Assembly: GCA_017546705.1 (NCBI GenBank)
Contig: JAFYSB010000018.1
Span: forward strand, 1-43,747
Length of the DNA stretch: 43,747 bases
Direction: 5' to 3'
From: Paludibacteraceae bacterium
Lineage (GTDB): Bacteria; Bacteroidota; Bacteroidia; Bacteroidales; Paludibacteraceae
Part shown: piece by piece, positions 24,878-31,562 of the stretch
Position numbering within the stretch: the stretch's first letter is position 1
Layout of the letters: every line of letters begins with the position of its first letter
Notes under the pieces: model-generated
Databases searched by the model: none
The model's input: the letters and a program-made list of their open reading frames with translations, nothing else
Told to the model about the DNA's origin: nothing
Made by a program: the position numbers and the translations under genes

Positions 24878-25528
24878 ATGCTAAATTGTCAAATTATACC
24901 TAATCAATCCCTCCCCTCTGGGGGAAGGCTAGGCGGGGTCAAACTGATAGTCTTTGACCTTGACGGCACGCTCTATACCAAATCACGTATGGTGTGGCGA
25001 ATGCTATGTGGTGCGCCACGTGATTGGCGATTGATGTTGGCTGAACGCAAAACACGCAAGCAATTGCGCGGACAGTACTTTGGCAATGAGGATACATTCT
25101 TCCAAACCTATTTCCAAACAATGGCAACCTATTGCAACGCACATCCCGAAGATTTGCGCACATGGTACTCCAATCGCTATATGCCATTGATGGTTAGTGT
25201 GATACAGAGACATTATAAGCCAGTGGAATGGCTTATGCCTTTTGTTGCAGACTGCAAAAAACAAGGAATATGTTTGGTCGTCTTATCCGACTATGGACAC
25301 ACGCATGAGAAACTGCATGCATTGAATATAAACGAAAATTTATTTGATTGGGTAGTCTCTGCTCCCGAGTTGGGCGGACTGAAACCAGCACCCGAAGTGC
25401 TGAAGAAAGTGCTTGAAAAGATGAAGGTAACTGCCGAACAATGCCTCGTGATAGGCGATAGAGAAGATACCGATGGTGCTCTTGCTCAATCTATTGGCGC
25501 AGCCTTCCAATTAATTCAAAATTCTTAA
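24878..25528 (+). CDS. HAD-superfamily hydrolase
   Basis: The 216-residue protein is a phosphatase-type HAD enzyme with an alpha-helical cap. The nucleophile motif is LIVFDLDGTLYT (residues 23-34), motif II is the serine in LVVLSDYGHTHEK, the lysine is in LGGLKPAPEVL, and the acidic motif is VIGDREDTDG. The core therefore begins near residue 21. The first 20 residues (MLNCQIIPNQSLPSGGRLGG) do not belong to the family fold and are encoded by a G/C-rich sequence (CCCTCCCCTCTGGGGG, 24910-24925) that looks like an intergenic repeat. No other start codon lies between 24878 and the motif. The last five residues (LIQNS) are encoded by family F heptads. Substrate unknown; phosphoglycolate or sugar-phosphate type are both possible. 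Confidence 0.85.
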   Translation: MLNCQIIPNQSLPSGGRLGGVKLIVFDLDGTLYTKSRMVWRMLCGAPRDWRLMLAERKTRKQLRGQYFGNEDTFFQTYFQTMATYCNAHPEDLRTWYSNRYMPLMVSVIQRHYKPVEWLMPFVADCKKQGICLVVLSDYGHTHEKLHALNINENLFDWVVSAPELGGLKPAPEVLKKVLEKMKVTAEQCLVIGDREDTDGALAQSIGAAFQLIQNS

Positions 25529-25532
25529 TTGA
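25512..25532. repeat. Heptad repeat, family F, spanning the HAD C-terminus
   Basis: Three 7-bp units (minus strand TCAATTA AGAATTT TGAATT A) cover the last codons and stop of the HAD gene and run to 2 bp before the CYTH stop. They take the place of a terminator between these convergent genes. Confidence 0.65.
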
Positions 25533-25533
25533 T

Positions 25534-26010
25534 TCACATATTCGCATTGTAGTAGCGAGGATCATGCGTCACTTCATCGCCGATAAAATCGGGTATCTCA
25601 AACGATTGTTCTTCATTGTCCAACTCAATCTCTGCTACTACCAGTCCCTCGTGCTTGCCATGAAACTCATCCACTTCCCATATCAACTGTAAATTGTCAA
25701 TTGTCAACTGTAAATTGTCAACTGTTTCAGCAGGTACTATCCATCGAGTCTTGTCTATGACAGTCCCTTGGCACAGTTTCATTAGCTCTTCAGCTTCTTG
25801 CACATCAATCTCTTTTTCCCATTCGTAGCGAGCGAAATGTCCTGCTGCGGGTTTGCCTTTGATGGTAAGATAGGCTTTGTCATCGGTAATTCGCACGCGT
25901 ACTGTGCCCGTCTTTTCGCGCGATATATATCCTTGACGAATATGATAACGAGCGACAGCTAACTCCTTATAGCAGTCGCTCGTTACTAAGTATTTTCTTT
26001 CTATCTCCAT
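25534..26010 (-). CDS. CYTH / triphosphate tunnel metalloenzyme
   Basis: CYTH proteins bind triphosphates with metal ions in a beta-barrel tunnel; bacterial members mostly hydrolyse inorganic triphosphate. The 158-residue protein starts with MEIERKYLV, the EIERK motif of the family, followed by IRQGYIS, VRVRITDDKAYLTIKGK, ARYEWEKEID and, near the end, EGLVVAEIELDNEEQ and FIGDEVTHDPRYYN. Between IVP and WEVDEF the usual short turn is replaced by two copies of a 7-residue peptide, TVDNLQL TIDNLQL (residues about 96-109), encoded by exactly six heptad repeats (25684-25725). The rest of the fold looks intact. It is the last gene of the NamZ-like/FAD run and converges on the HAD gene. Confidence 0.9.
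   Translation of the reverse strand: MEIERKYLVTSDCYKELAVARYHIRQGYISREKTGTVRVRITDDKAYLTIKGKPAAGHFARYEWEKEIDVQEAEELMKLCQGTVIDKTRWIVPAETVDNLQLTIDNLQLIWEVDEFHGKHEGLVVAEIELDNEEQSFEIPDFIGDEVTHDPRYYNANM
25684..25725. repeat. Heptad repeat, family E, inside the CYTH gene (six units)
   Basis: Six perfect 7-bp units (CAACTGT, AAATTGT, CAATTGT types), 42 bp, in frame. The period makes a 7-residue peptide repeat. The intergenic relatives are at 11095-11129 and 7248-7261. Confidence 0.85.
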
Positions 26011-26052
26011 ATCTAACTTCTAACAACGAAGTGGTCTAACATCTAATAGCGC
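26011..26052. repeat. Interspersed repeat, family A (intergenic copy 1)
   Basis: On the minus strand: ATTAGAT GTTAGAC, a short GC-richer core, GTTAGAA GTTAGAT. It fills almost the whole 48-bp spacer between the FAD/Fe-S gene and the CYTH start. The same element lies inside purL at 34148-34185 and 36647-36684. Confidence 0.8.
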
Positions 26053-26058
26053 AGCCTT

Positions 26059-28830
26059 CTACTTCCGCTCCGCGCACATATTCACTAGGTGTGCAATGCT
26101 ACAATAGTCAATGCCCGAATGTGTGCTTAGTCCTATCTCGCAGGTGCGCGAGTTGCTCACACCCATTGTGGCACCAGCTTTCTCTACTTGTGGTTTCAAC
26201 TTTCGCAAAGCCCATTCATTGAGTTCTGGCTCAGTGAATCCTTTGTCACCCGCAAATGCGCAGCAACCTATCTCCTCTGGCACCAGCACATTCTTCGCAC
26301 ATGCCTTAGCCACACGTATAATCGCATCTGCTACGCCCATCTGGCGGGTAGAACAGGTTACGTGTACTGCTACGCAGGTGTCCAATGGCGTAATTTCCAC
26401 TTCGCTCATCACAAACTTATCGATAAACTCAGCTGGTTCATATAACTTCATATGTTGCATGGTGTGGCGCATGCGGTGCAGACATGGACTTTGGTCGCAC
26501 AAGATGGGCCAGCGACTATTCTCGCTCGCTTTCAGCAGTGCCAACTCCAGTTCGGCAGCTTTACGTTGTGCTTCGTCTGGCATACCCTTACTCTCCCATA
26601 TGGTACCACAGCAGAGATTCTCCATCTTCTCTGGGAAAATCACTTCATACCCTGCTTTGTTCAGTAGCTCGGTCATGTCGTTGATGAGTGGTTTATTGCC
26701 AGAACCCAAACGTTGGTTCAAGCACGATGGGAAATATACCACTCGCTTATCTTGCAAGCCTTTCAGACCATTTACTGCACCATATTCTATGGCAGTCTGT
26801 TTCTCTTTCTTGCGCACAGGACGAGGCAATGATGGTGTCCACAGAGGAACCAAACCGCCCGAACCATAGTGCATTGCCTTGCCCAATAGCCTAGTAGCCT
26901 TATCGCCTAATACGTTGTGAGCTACGTTGGCTACCTCCAGAATACCCGTCAGCGCAGTACCAATACCAGCTAAGTTCTTTCCTGCCCAATAACCTAATTG
27001 CTTGCCTGCTGCACTCATATCTTTTTCGCGCACCAAGTGGATATAGTCGCCCACATTAATCTTGATTGGGCACGAGGTAGAGCATAGTCCGTCGCCTGCG
27101 CAGAGGTCACGACCAATATAGCGGAAGTCTTTCTCTAGCTGCTTTGCTAATAGTAGGTCTACTGTATTGCTCGAAGCTTTCAATCTCGCCAACTCGCGTT
27201 GTACAATGATTCGCTGACGACTAGACAACGCATATCCACATGCTACGCAGTTCACTTCGCAGAAACCACATTCGATGCAGCGGTCAATCATCTCATGCAC
27301 CTCTGGCAGAGGTTTGATATGCTCAATATAGGAATGCTCATCTTCGTTGAAGATCACACCAGGGTTCATGATGTTCTCTGGGTCAAAGAGTTGCTTCACT
27401 TCTTTCATCAACTCATACGCTGCATCACCCCACTCGCGACGAACGAATGGCGCCATGTTGCGACCTGTACCGTGCTCCGCTTTCAGACTACCGTGGTATT
27501 TGTCCACCACCAAGTCCACTACTGCACGCATCATACCATCGTACTGTGCAATGGCTTGTGGAGAGTCAAAGCGTTGATTCAAAATAAAGTGATAATTGCC
27601 CTCCAAGGCGTGACCGTAAATCACGGCCTCTGGGTAATTATGTTCGATGAAGAGTTGTTGCAGATCCAATGTGGCTTGCGCCAAGTGTTCGATAGGGAAA
27701 GCAATGTCCTCAATCAAGCATGTGGTGCCAATCTCGCGTGTACCGCCCACGGCTGGGAAGATACCGCTACGCATGGCCCAATACTTGCCTGTCAATACAG
27801 GGTCTGAGGTGAAGGCTGCAGGTTGGCAAAGATTATAATGCCGCAACAAGTCTTGCAAGGTCTTGTTCTTATCTGCCAACTCTTGCTCTGTCAAAGCATC
27901 AGTGCGAATCAATGCAGCACCCGCATCATCAGGAAGTCCTTGTAATTCTGGGAAGTCCTTTTCCACAGTACGCATCGCTTTGCGGTCAAAGAACTCTGCT
28001 GCGGATAGCAATCCCGTATGCTTCATCTCGGTAATGGCTTCACATGCCAACTTCGTGGTAGGGAAGAGTAGTAGTGCAGAAGCGCTATAAGGTTGTATCT
28101 CGCCTGTGATCATTGTAATGGAGGATAGGAATGCTAATGTACCTTCGCTACCTACCATCAAATGGGCAATAATATCGAATGGATCGGTATATTCTACAAA
28201 TGGAAGAATAGTCAATCCCGTGACATTCTTGATGGAGTATTTCTTACGAATCAAATCGCACAGCACTTTGTTTTGCTGGGTCTGAATACGCAAATCATCA
28301 ATCTTGCGAACAAACTTACTATGGGTCATCAAAAACTGCGCACGGCTCTCTTGATCACCCGTGTCCAAGATAGTTCCATCTGGCAGAATGATTCTCACAG
28401 ATTTCAGTGCGCGGTAACTATTGGCATGCGTACCGCAACACATGCCCGAGGCATTGTTCATTACAATACCACCCACCATGGCTGACTTCAAACTCGCAGG
28501 GTCAGGAGTGAAATAGCGTCCATAGGGCTTTAGTATCTCATTGACACGTTGACCTACAATACCAGGTTGCAAGGTAATGGTCTTACCATCTTTCCCTACA
28601 GTGTATTGTTCCCATTTTTTGCCGCACACTACTAATAGGCTATCGCTGATAGCTTGTCCGCTCAAACTGGTACCTGCGGCGCGGAAGGTGATGTGCTTAC
28701 CCTCTTTGTGCGCACGCGCTAATAAGGCTTGTACCTCCGTTTCGTTCGCAGGGTGCAATACTTCTTCGGGGATCAATCGGTAGAAACCTGCATCTGTTCC
28801 CCATGCCAATCGTTCGATATACTTTTTCAT
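26059..28830 (-). CDS. FAD-linked oxidase with C-terminal Fe-S (GlpC-like) half; D-lactate or D-2-hydroxyacid dehydrogenase type
   Basis: The 923-residue protein joins a vanillyl-alcohol-oxidase-type FAD domain to a CCG-domain Fe-S half. N-terminal: ITFRAAGTSLSGQAISD and the PDPASLKSAMVGGIVMNNASG loop bind FAD; the C-terminal FAD-oxidase cap has ALEGNYHFILNQRFDS, KAEHGTGRNMAPFV and LFDPENIMNPGVIF. Two [4Fe-4S] clusters are suggested by CIECGFCEVNC and CAGDGLCSTSC (near residues 515 and 575). Two cysteine-rich segments follow, NLCCGTIWESKG and EEIGCCAFAGDKG. This matches the long Dld-II/YdiJ-type proteins, which oxidise D-2-hydroxyacids such as D-lactate or D-2-hydroxyglutarate and pass electrons to the quinone pool. 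Which acid is used is not decided by sequence. It lies between the NamZ-like and CYTH genes. Confidence 0.88.
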   Translation of the reverse strand: MKKYIERLAWGTDAGFYRLIPEEVLHPANETEVQALLARAHKEGKHITFRAAGTSLSGQAISDSLLVVCGKKWEQYTVGKDGKTITLQPGIVGQRVNEILKPYGRYFTPDPASLKSAMVGGIVMNNASGMCCGTHANSYRALKSVRIILPDGTILDTGDQESRAQFLMTHSKFVRKIDDLRIQTQQNKVLCDLIRKKYSIKNVTGLTILPFVEYTDPFDIIAHLMVGSEGTLAFLSSITMITGEIQPYSASALLLFPTTKLACEAITEMKHTGLLSAAEFFDRKAMRTVEKDFPELQGLPDDAGAALIRTDALTEQELADKNKTLQDLLRHYNLCQPAAFTSDPVLTGKYWAMRSGIFPAVGGTREIGTTCLIEDIAFPIEHLAQATLDLQQLFIEHNYPEAVIYGHALEGNYHFILNQRFDSPQAIAQYDGMMRAVVDLVVDKYHGSLKAEHGTGRNMAPFVRREWGDAAYELMKEVKQLFDPENIMNPGVIFNEDEHSYIEHIKPLPEVHEMIDRCIECGFCEVNCVACGYALSSRQRIIVQRELARLKASSNTVDLLLAKQLEKDFRYIGRDLCAGDGLCSTSCPIKINVGDYIHLVREKDMSAAGKQLGYWAGKNLAGIGTALTGILEVANVAHNVLGDKATRLLGKAMHYGSGGLVPLWTPSLPRPVRKKEKQTAIEYGAVNGLKGLQDKRVVYFPSCLNQRLGSGNKPLINDMTELLNKAGYEVIFPEKMENLCCGTIWESKGMPDEAQRKAAELELALLKASENSRWPILCDQSPCLHRMRHTMQHMKLYEPAEFIDKFVMSEVEITPLDTCVAVHVTCSTRQMGVADAIIRVAKACAKNVLVPEEIGCCAFAGDKGFTEPELNEWALRKLKPQVEKAGATMGVSNSRTCEIGLSTHSGIDYCSIAHLVNMCAERK

Positions 28831-28842
28831 AATGCTTATTGC

Positions 28843-28878
28843 TCTTATTTGTCTAATTAGTCTTATTGGTCTAATTAG
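28843..28878. repeat. 9-bp-period repeat between FAD/Fe-S and NamZ-like genes
   Basis: Four 9-bp units, TCTTATTTG TCTAATTAG and two more, fill the spacer. The stop codon and final Asp of the NamZ-like protein are encoded inside the array. Confidence 0.75.
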
Positions 28879-30107
28879 TCGTACAAGTAATACTTACTAC
28901 TTGCTTCGCGATACTTCTCCACATCCTTATCCCAATATGCTTTAGCATCTTCCCAGCGATAGCGTTGGCCAAATAATTCTTTGATTTGGTCGGTACCGCA
29001 CACTTTGTTAAACATACCAAAGCGTTTTTGGTCACAAAGTTTGAACCAATCCTTATCTGGCCACAAGCGCATCATCTCTTGCACTACATAGAATTGTATT
29101 TCGCTCAGTGCAGCCTTCTCATAGTCGGTGATATGCACTTGCACACCCTGTATATTATCGCCTTTGAAGACGCTGTAATAGGGCTTGTAATGCAATCCTC
29201 TGAACACTACACCTGGCAATTCCAAGGCATTTAGTGCACTTGCCAAACTATCGGCATTCACCCATGGCGCACCCATCACCTCGAAAGGCATAGTGTAGCC
29301 CACACCGATATTGATGTAGTAGAATTCGCCAAAGATACCTGTCACTGGATAGTATATAGCAGTTCTGCCGTGAGGCACGTGTGGCGAAGCCACTATCCAC
29401 TCCAATCCCGTTTCATCCCATGTCATATCGCGTGTCCATCCTTGCATTTCTACCACAGTCAGTTTGCAGGGGTTTTCGGCTTGTGCATTTAGATACAATG
29501 CCAATTCACCAGGAGTCTGACCATAGAGATAAGGTATCGCAAAGCGGCTTACAAACGATACAAATCCATCCTCTACTAAGCATCCCTCGATCTTATTACC
29601 TCCCAATGGGTTGGGGCGATCTAGTACCACCAACTCTTTGCCATATGCCTGACATGCCTCCATCAAATTTCCCATTGTGGAGATATAGGTATAACTACGG
29701 CAACCGATGTCCTGAATGTCATATACCATCACATCGATTTCATCCATCATCTCTTGGGTGGGCTTAGATGTCTTGCCATAGAGCGAGTACATCTTGAGGC
29801 CTGTGCGTGCATCCACTTCGTTATCTACATGATCGCCTGCGTAGATATTACCACGCACGCCATGCTCTGGGCCGTACAATGCTACAAGGTTCACATTGTC
29901 TGCTTCCCATAGAATATCAATTGTTGAAACAAGATGACGGTCCACACCAGTAGGGTTGGTACATAGTCCTACGCGCTTGCCTTGCAGCACATCAAAGTTG
30001 CGCTCACGCAATACTTCGATACCTGTTTTCACTTTGACGTCTTGCGCCATTGCCATAGAACCGAAGATAAGCAGTATCACTGCTACGATAAAGTGTTGTT
30101 TTCTCAT
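28875..30107 (-). CDS. DUF1343 / NamZ-family exo-beta-N-acetylmuramidase-like protein, exported
   Basis: DUF1343 proteins (YbbC/NamZ) include exo-enzymes that release N-acetylmuramic acid from peptidoglycan fragments. I place the start at ATG 30105-30107 (410 residues); a TTG further upstream lies inside the -7 box. The signal peptide is MRKQHFIVAVILLIFGSMAMA. Family motifs are visible: VGLCTNPTGVDR, LVALYGPEHGVRG, MVYDIQDIGCRSYTY, VVLDRPNPLGG, SRFAIPYLYGQTPGELALYL and WIVASPHVPHGRTAIYYPVTG. The length is typical. It heads a run with the FAD/Fe-S and CYTH genes from the promoter at 30126-30156. A role in MurNAc salvage fits a Bacteroidales periplasm; activity here is inferred. Confidence 0.9.
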   Translation of the reverse strand: MRKQHFIVAVILLIFGSMAMAQDVKVKTGIEVLRERNFDVLQGKRVGLCTNPTGVDRHLVSTIDILWEADNVNLVALYGPEHGVRGNIYAGDHVDNEVDARTGLKMYSLYGKTSKPTQEMMDEIDVMVYDIQDIGCRSYTYISTMGNLMEACQAYGKELVVLDRPNPLGGNKIEGCLVEDGFVSFVSRFAIPYLYGQTPGELALYLNAQAENPCKLTVVEMQGWTRDMTWDETGLEWIVASPHVPHGRTAIYYPVTGIFGEFYYINIGVGYTMPFEVMGAPWVNADSLASALNALELPGVVFRGLHYKPYYSVFKGDNIQGVQVHITDYEKAALSEIQFYVVQEMMRLWPDKDWFKLCDQKRFGMFNKVCGTDQIKELFGQRYRWEDAKAYWDKDVEKYREASSKYYLYD

Positions 30108-30125
30108 AGTATTTATATTTGGGTG

Positions 30126-30156
30126 CAAAATTAGTAAAAAAATAGTATATATGCAA
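30126..30156 (-). promoter_or_regulatory. Promoter of the NamZ-like run
   Basis: Minus strand: TTG (30154-30156), 20 bp, TAATTTTG (30126-30133). The -33 box reads TTGCATATAT. The start codon is 19 bp after the -7 box. Confidence 0.85.
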
Positions 30157-30183
30157 GAAAAAATAAAATTATATACAACTCAC

Positions 30184-30205
30184 CCCGCAGTTTTCTTGCT
30201 GCGGG
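30184..30205 (-). terminator. Terminator after the UspA-like gene
   Basis: Seven-bp GC-rich arms CCCGCAG (30184-30190) and CTGCGGG (30199-30205) around an 8-nt loop, 8 bp beyond the stop at 30213. The T-rich stretch is displaced by about 15 nt, so termination may be weak. Confidence 0.6.
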
Positions 30206-30212
30206 ATGGTGC

Positions 30213-30851
30213 TTAATCGCATAGCGAGAACAAATCGGCTCTCGGATTAACGAGCATGACAGGCACTGGGCTTTTGCGGATAACGTACTGCTCTGGTGGA
30301 CCAAACAACCAATCGTCTAATCCATATTCGCGGCTAGCAGTGAGGAGAATAAGTCCCACTCCATCTTCCCCTTTGAGGGGGAGAATGGTGTGGAGTTCTT
30401 TGTGGATATGGAAACTATCACCTGTGGCTACGCGCTCTTCGTAGGTGATTGTTTCACCTGTACGCTCTGCAATAGTTTGGATATGGGTGATAATGCGTTG
30501 CATGTTCCGCTTTGCTTTGCTGCCATAATCGTTCGCACGCAGTAGTATGAGATGTGCTCCTGTCTTACGCGCCAAGTAGGTGCAGATCTCAGCCTTATAT
30601 ACCTCCTCCTCGAGCATAGTGATGGGAACTAAGATGGTAGAACCAGGAGTCAGAAACCAAGAGTCAAGACTATTTTGATTCGTCTTATTAGTCGTTTCTG
30701 ATATGTCCTTATTCTTTGTTCCTGGTTCCTTGATCACTATATATGGACGTCGTTCTTCGCGGCAGGCGTCTAACACCTGTTGCACGCCACGGCGTGAACC
30801 ATCACAATGCTCCACGCGTATATCATCCGTATGTAATATATCAAAATTCAT
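30213..30851 (-). CDS. UspA-like universal stress protein with repeat-derived inserts
   Basis: The 212-residue protein is only partly recognisable. From residue about 72 it reads ILVPITMLEEEVYKAEICTY, then AHLILLRAND, and near the end GLILLTASREYGLDDWLFG and EQYVIRKSPVPVMLVNPR, which follow the order of a universal stress protein (first strand, helix, the G-rich nucleotide-side loop, last strand). The ATP-binding G-2X-G-9X-G(S/T) motif is not clear. Residues about 40-71 (EPGTKNKDISETTNKTNQNS and onward) are encoded by a repeat that also occurs between purL and purE. Residues about 155-164 (LPLKGEDG) come from a second G/C-rich repeat. It is the last gene of the run purE-purL-cstA-engB and is separated from engB by a family A repeat. 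Confidence in the family name is moderate. Confidence 0.6.
   Translation of the reverse strand: MNFDILHTDDIRVEHCDGSRRGVQQVLDACREERRPYIVIKEPGTKNKDISETTNKTNQNSLDSWFLTPGSTILVPITMLEEEVYKAEICTYLARKTGAHLILLRANDYGSKAKRNMQRIITHIQTIAERTGETITYEERVATGDSFHIHKELHTILPLKGEDGVGLILLTASREYGLDDWLFGPPEQYVIRKSPVPVMLVNPRADLFSLCD
30645..30730. repeat. Interspersed repeat, family C, inside the UspA-like gene
   Basis: The left half has 7-bp units AGGAGTC AGAAACC and AAGAGTC; the right half (TTCTTTGTTCCTGGTTC) is roughly complementary, so the element is an imperfect hairpin. It aligns with 36911-36993 through GTCAAGACT, TAGTCGTT, CTGAT and TTCTTTGTTC in order. It is in frame, with no stop. Confidence 0.8.
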
Positions 30852-30854
30852 TCA

Positions 30855-30908
30855 ATATCTAACAGCGAAGCGATCTAACAAAAAGTGGTCTAGCGTCTAA
30901 CAGTGCAA
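30855..30908. repeat. Interspersed repeat, family A (intergenic copy 2)
   Basis: Minus strand: GTTAGAC GCTAGAC, then GTTAGAT CGCTTCGCT GTTAGAT. It fills nearly all of the 62-bp spacer between engB and the UspA-like gene. Confidence 0.7.
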
Positions 30909-30913
30909 CGGTC

Positions 30914-31531
30914 TCATCCGCGATTCGTTAAATCGCGGTTAATACCCTCGATATAGGCAATAAGCTCGGATTCACCGATACTTTTCTCTGCCGAAGTGAT
31001 GAAGATAGGAGGTAACTCCACCCATGTCTCCAAGAGTTTTTGCTTGTAACTCTCTACATTGGCAGCCAACTTTTGTTTACCTAGTTTGTCGGCTTTGGTG
31101 AAGACGATGGAGAAGGGTATCTCGTTCTCGCCCAACCATTCCATAAACTCCAAATCTATCTGCTGTGGCTCATGGCGGCAATCCACCAATACAAACAAAC
31201 TAACCAATGCCTCACGCAGTAGGCAATAACGCTCAATCATCATCTTGAGTTTAGCGCGCTGTGTCTTGCCCGCTTGCGCAAAACCGTAGCCTGGGAGATC
31301 GACCAAATGCCAATGGGTATCACTACCTGCATTAATTAGGAAGTGGTTGATAAGCAATGTCTTACCAGGCTTTTGGCTGGTCTTAGCTAACTTGGGATTA
31401 TGCGTGAGCATATTGATGAGCGAAGACTTTCCTACATTGCTTCGACCAATAAAAGCATATTCGGGAATGGTAGTCTGCGGACATTGCATAACGTCCGGAC
31501 TAGAGATTACAAAAGAAGCAGATTGTATCAT
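30914..31531 (-). CDS. engB: Ribosome-assembly GTPase EngB (YsxC/YihA)
   Basis: EngB is a small essential GTPase for late 50S subunit assembly. The 205-residue protein has G1 GRSNVGKSS (29-37), the G2 region [12 protein letters not shown]3 [11 protein letters not shown]4 [11 protein letters not shown] and G5 [10 protein letters not shown]. The N-terminal beta strand ([15 protein letters not shown]) and the length are normal. The ATG at 31529-31531 abuts a family B heptad repeat that also contains the end of cstA, giving a 12-bp spacer. It follows cstA in the leftward run. Confidence 0.95.
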   Translation of the reverse strand: MIQSASFVISSPDVMQCPQTTIPEYAFIGRSNVGKSSLINMLTHNPKLAKTSQKPGKTLLINHFLINAGSDTHWHLVDLPGYGFAQAGKTQRAKLKMMIERYCLLREALVSLFVLVDCRHEPQQIDLEFMEWLGENEIPFSIVFTKADKLGKQKLAANVESYKQKLLETWVELPPIFITSAEKSIGESELIAYIEGINRDLTNRG

Positions 31532-31534
31532 ATT

Positions 31535-31562
31535 GTTTAGTGTTTAGAGTTTAGTGTTTAGT
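31535..31562. repeat. Heptad repeat, family B, across the cstA C-terminus
   Basis: Four 7-bp units GTTTAGT GTTTAGA and two more. The last residues of CstA (SLNTKL) and its stop lie in the array, and engB starts 3 bp after it. The same family lies inside purL at 33947-33974. Confidence 0.8.

Noticed and set aside
30108-30128. TTG start seven codons before the NamZ-like ATG
   Set aside because: The TTG is part of the -7 promoter box, so it could not be in the mRNA. The ATG at 30105-30107 gives a normal signal peptide.
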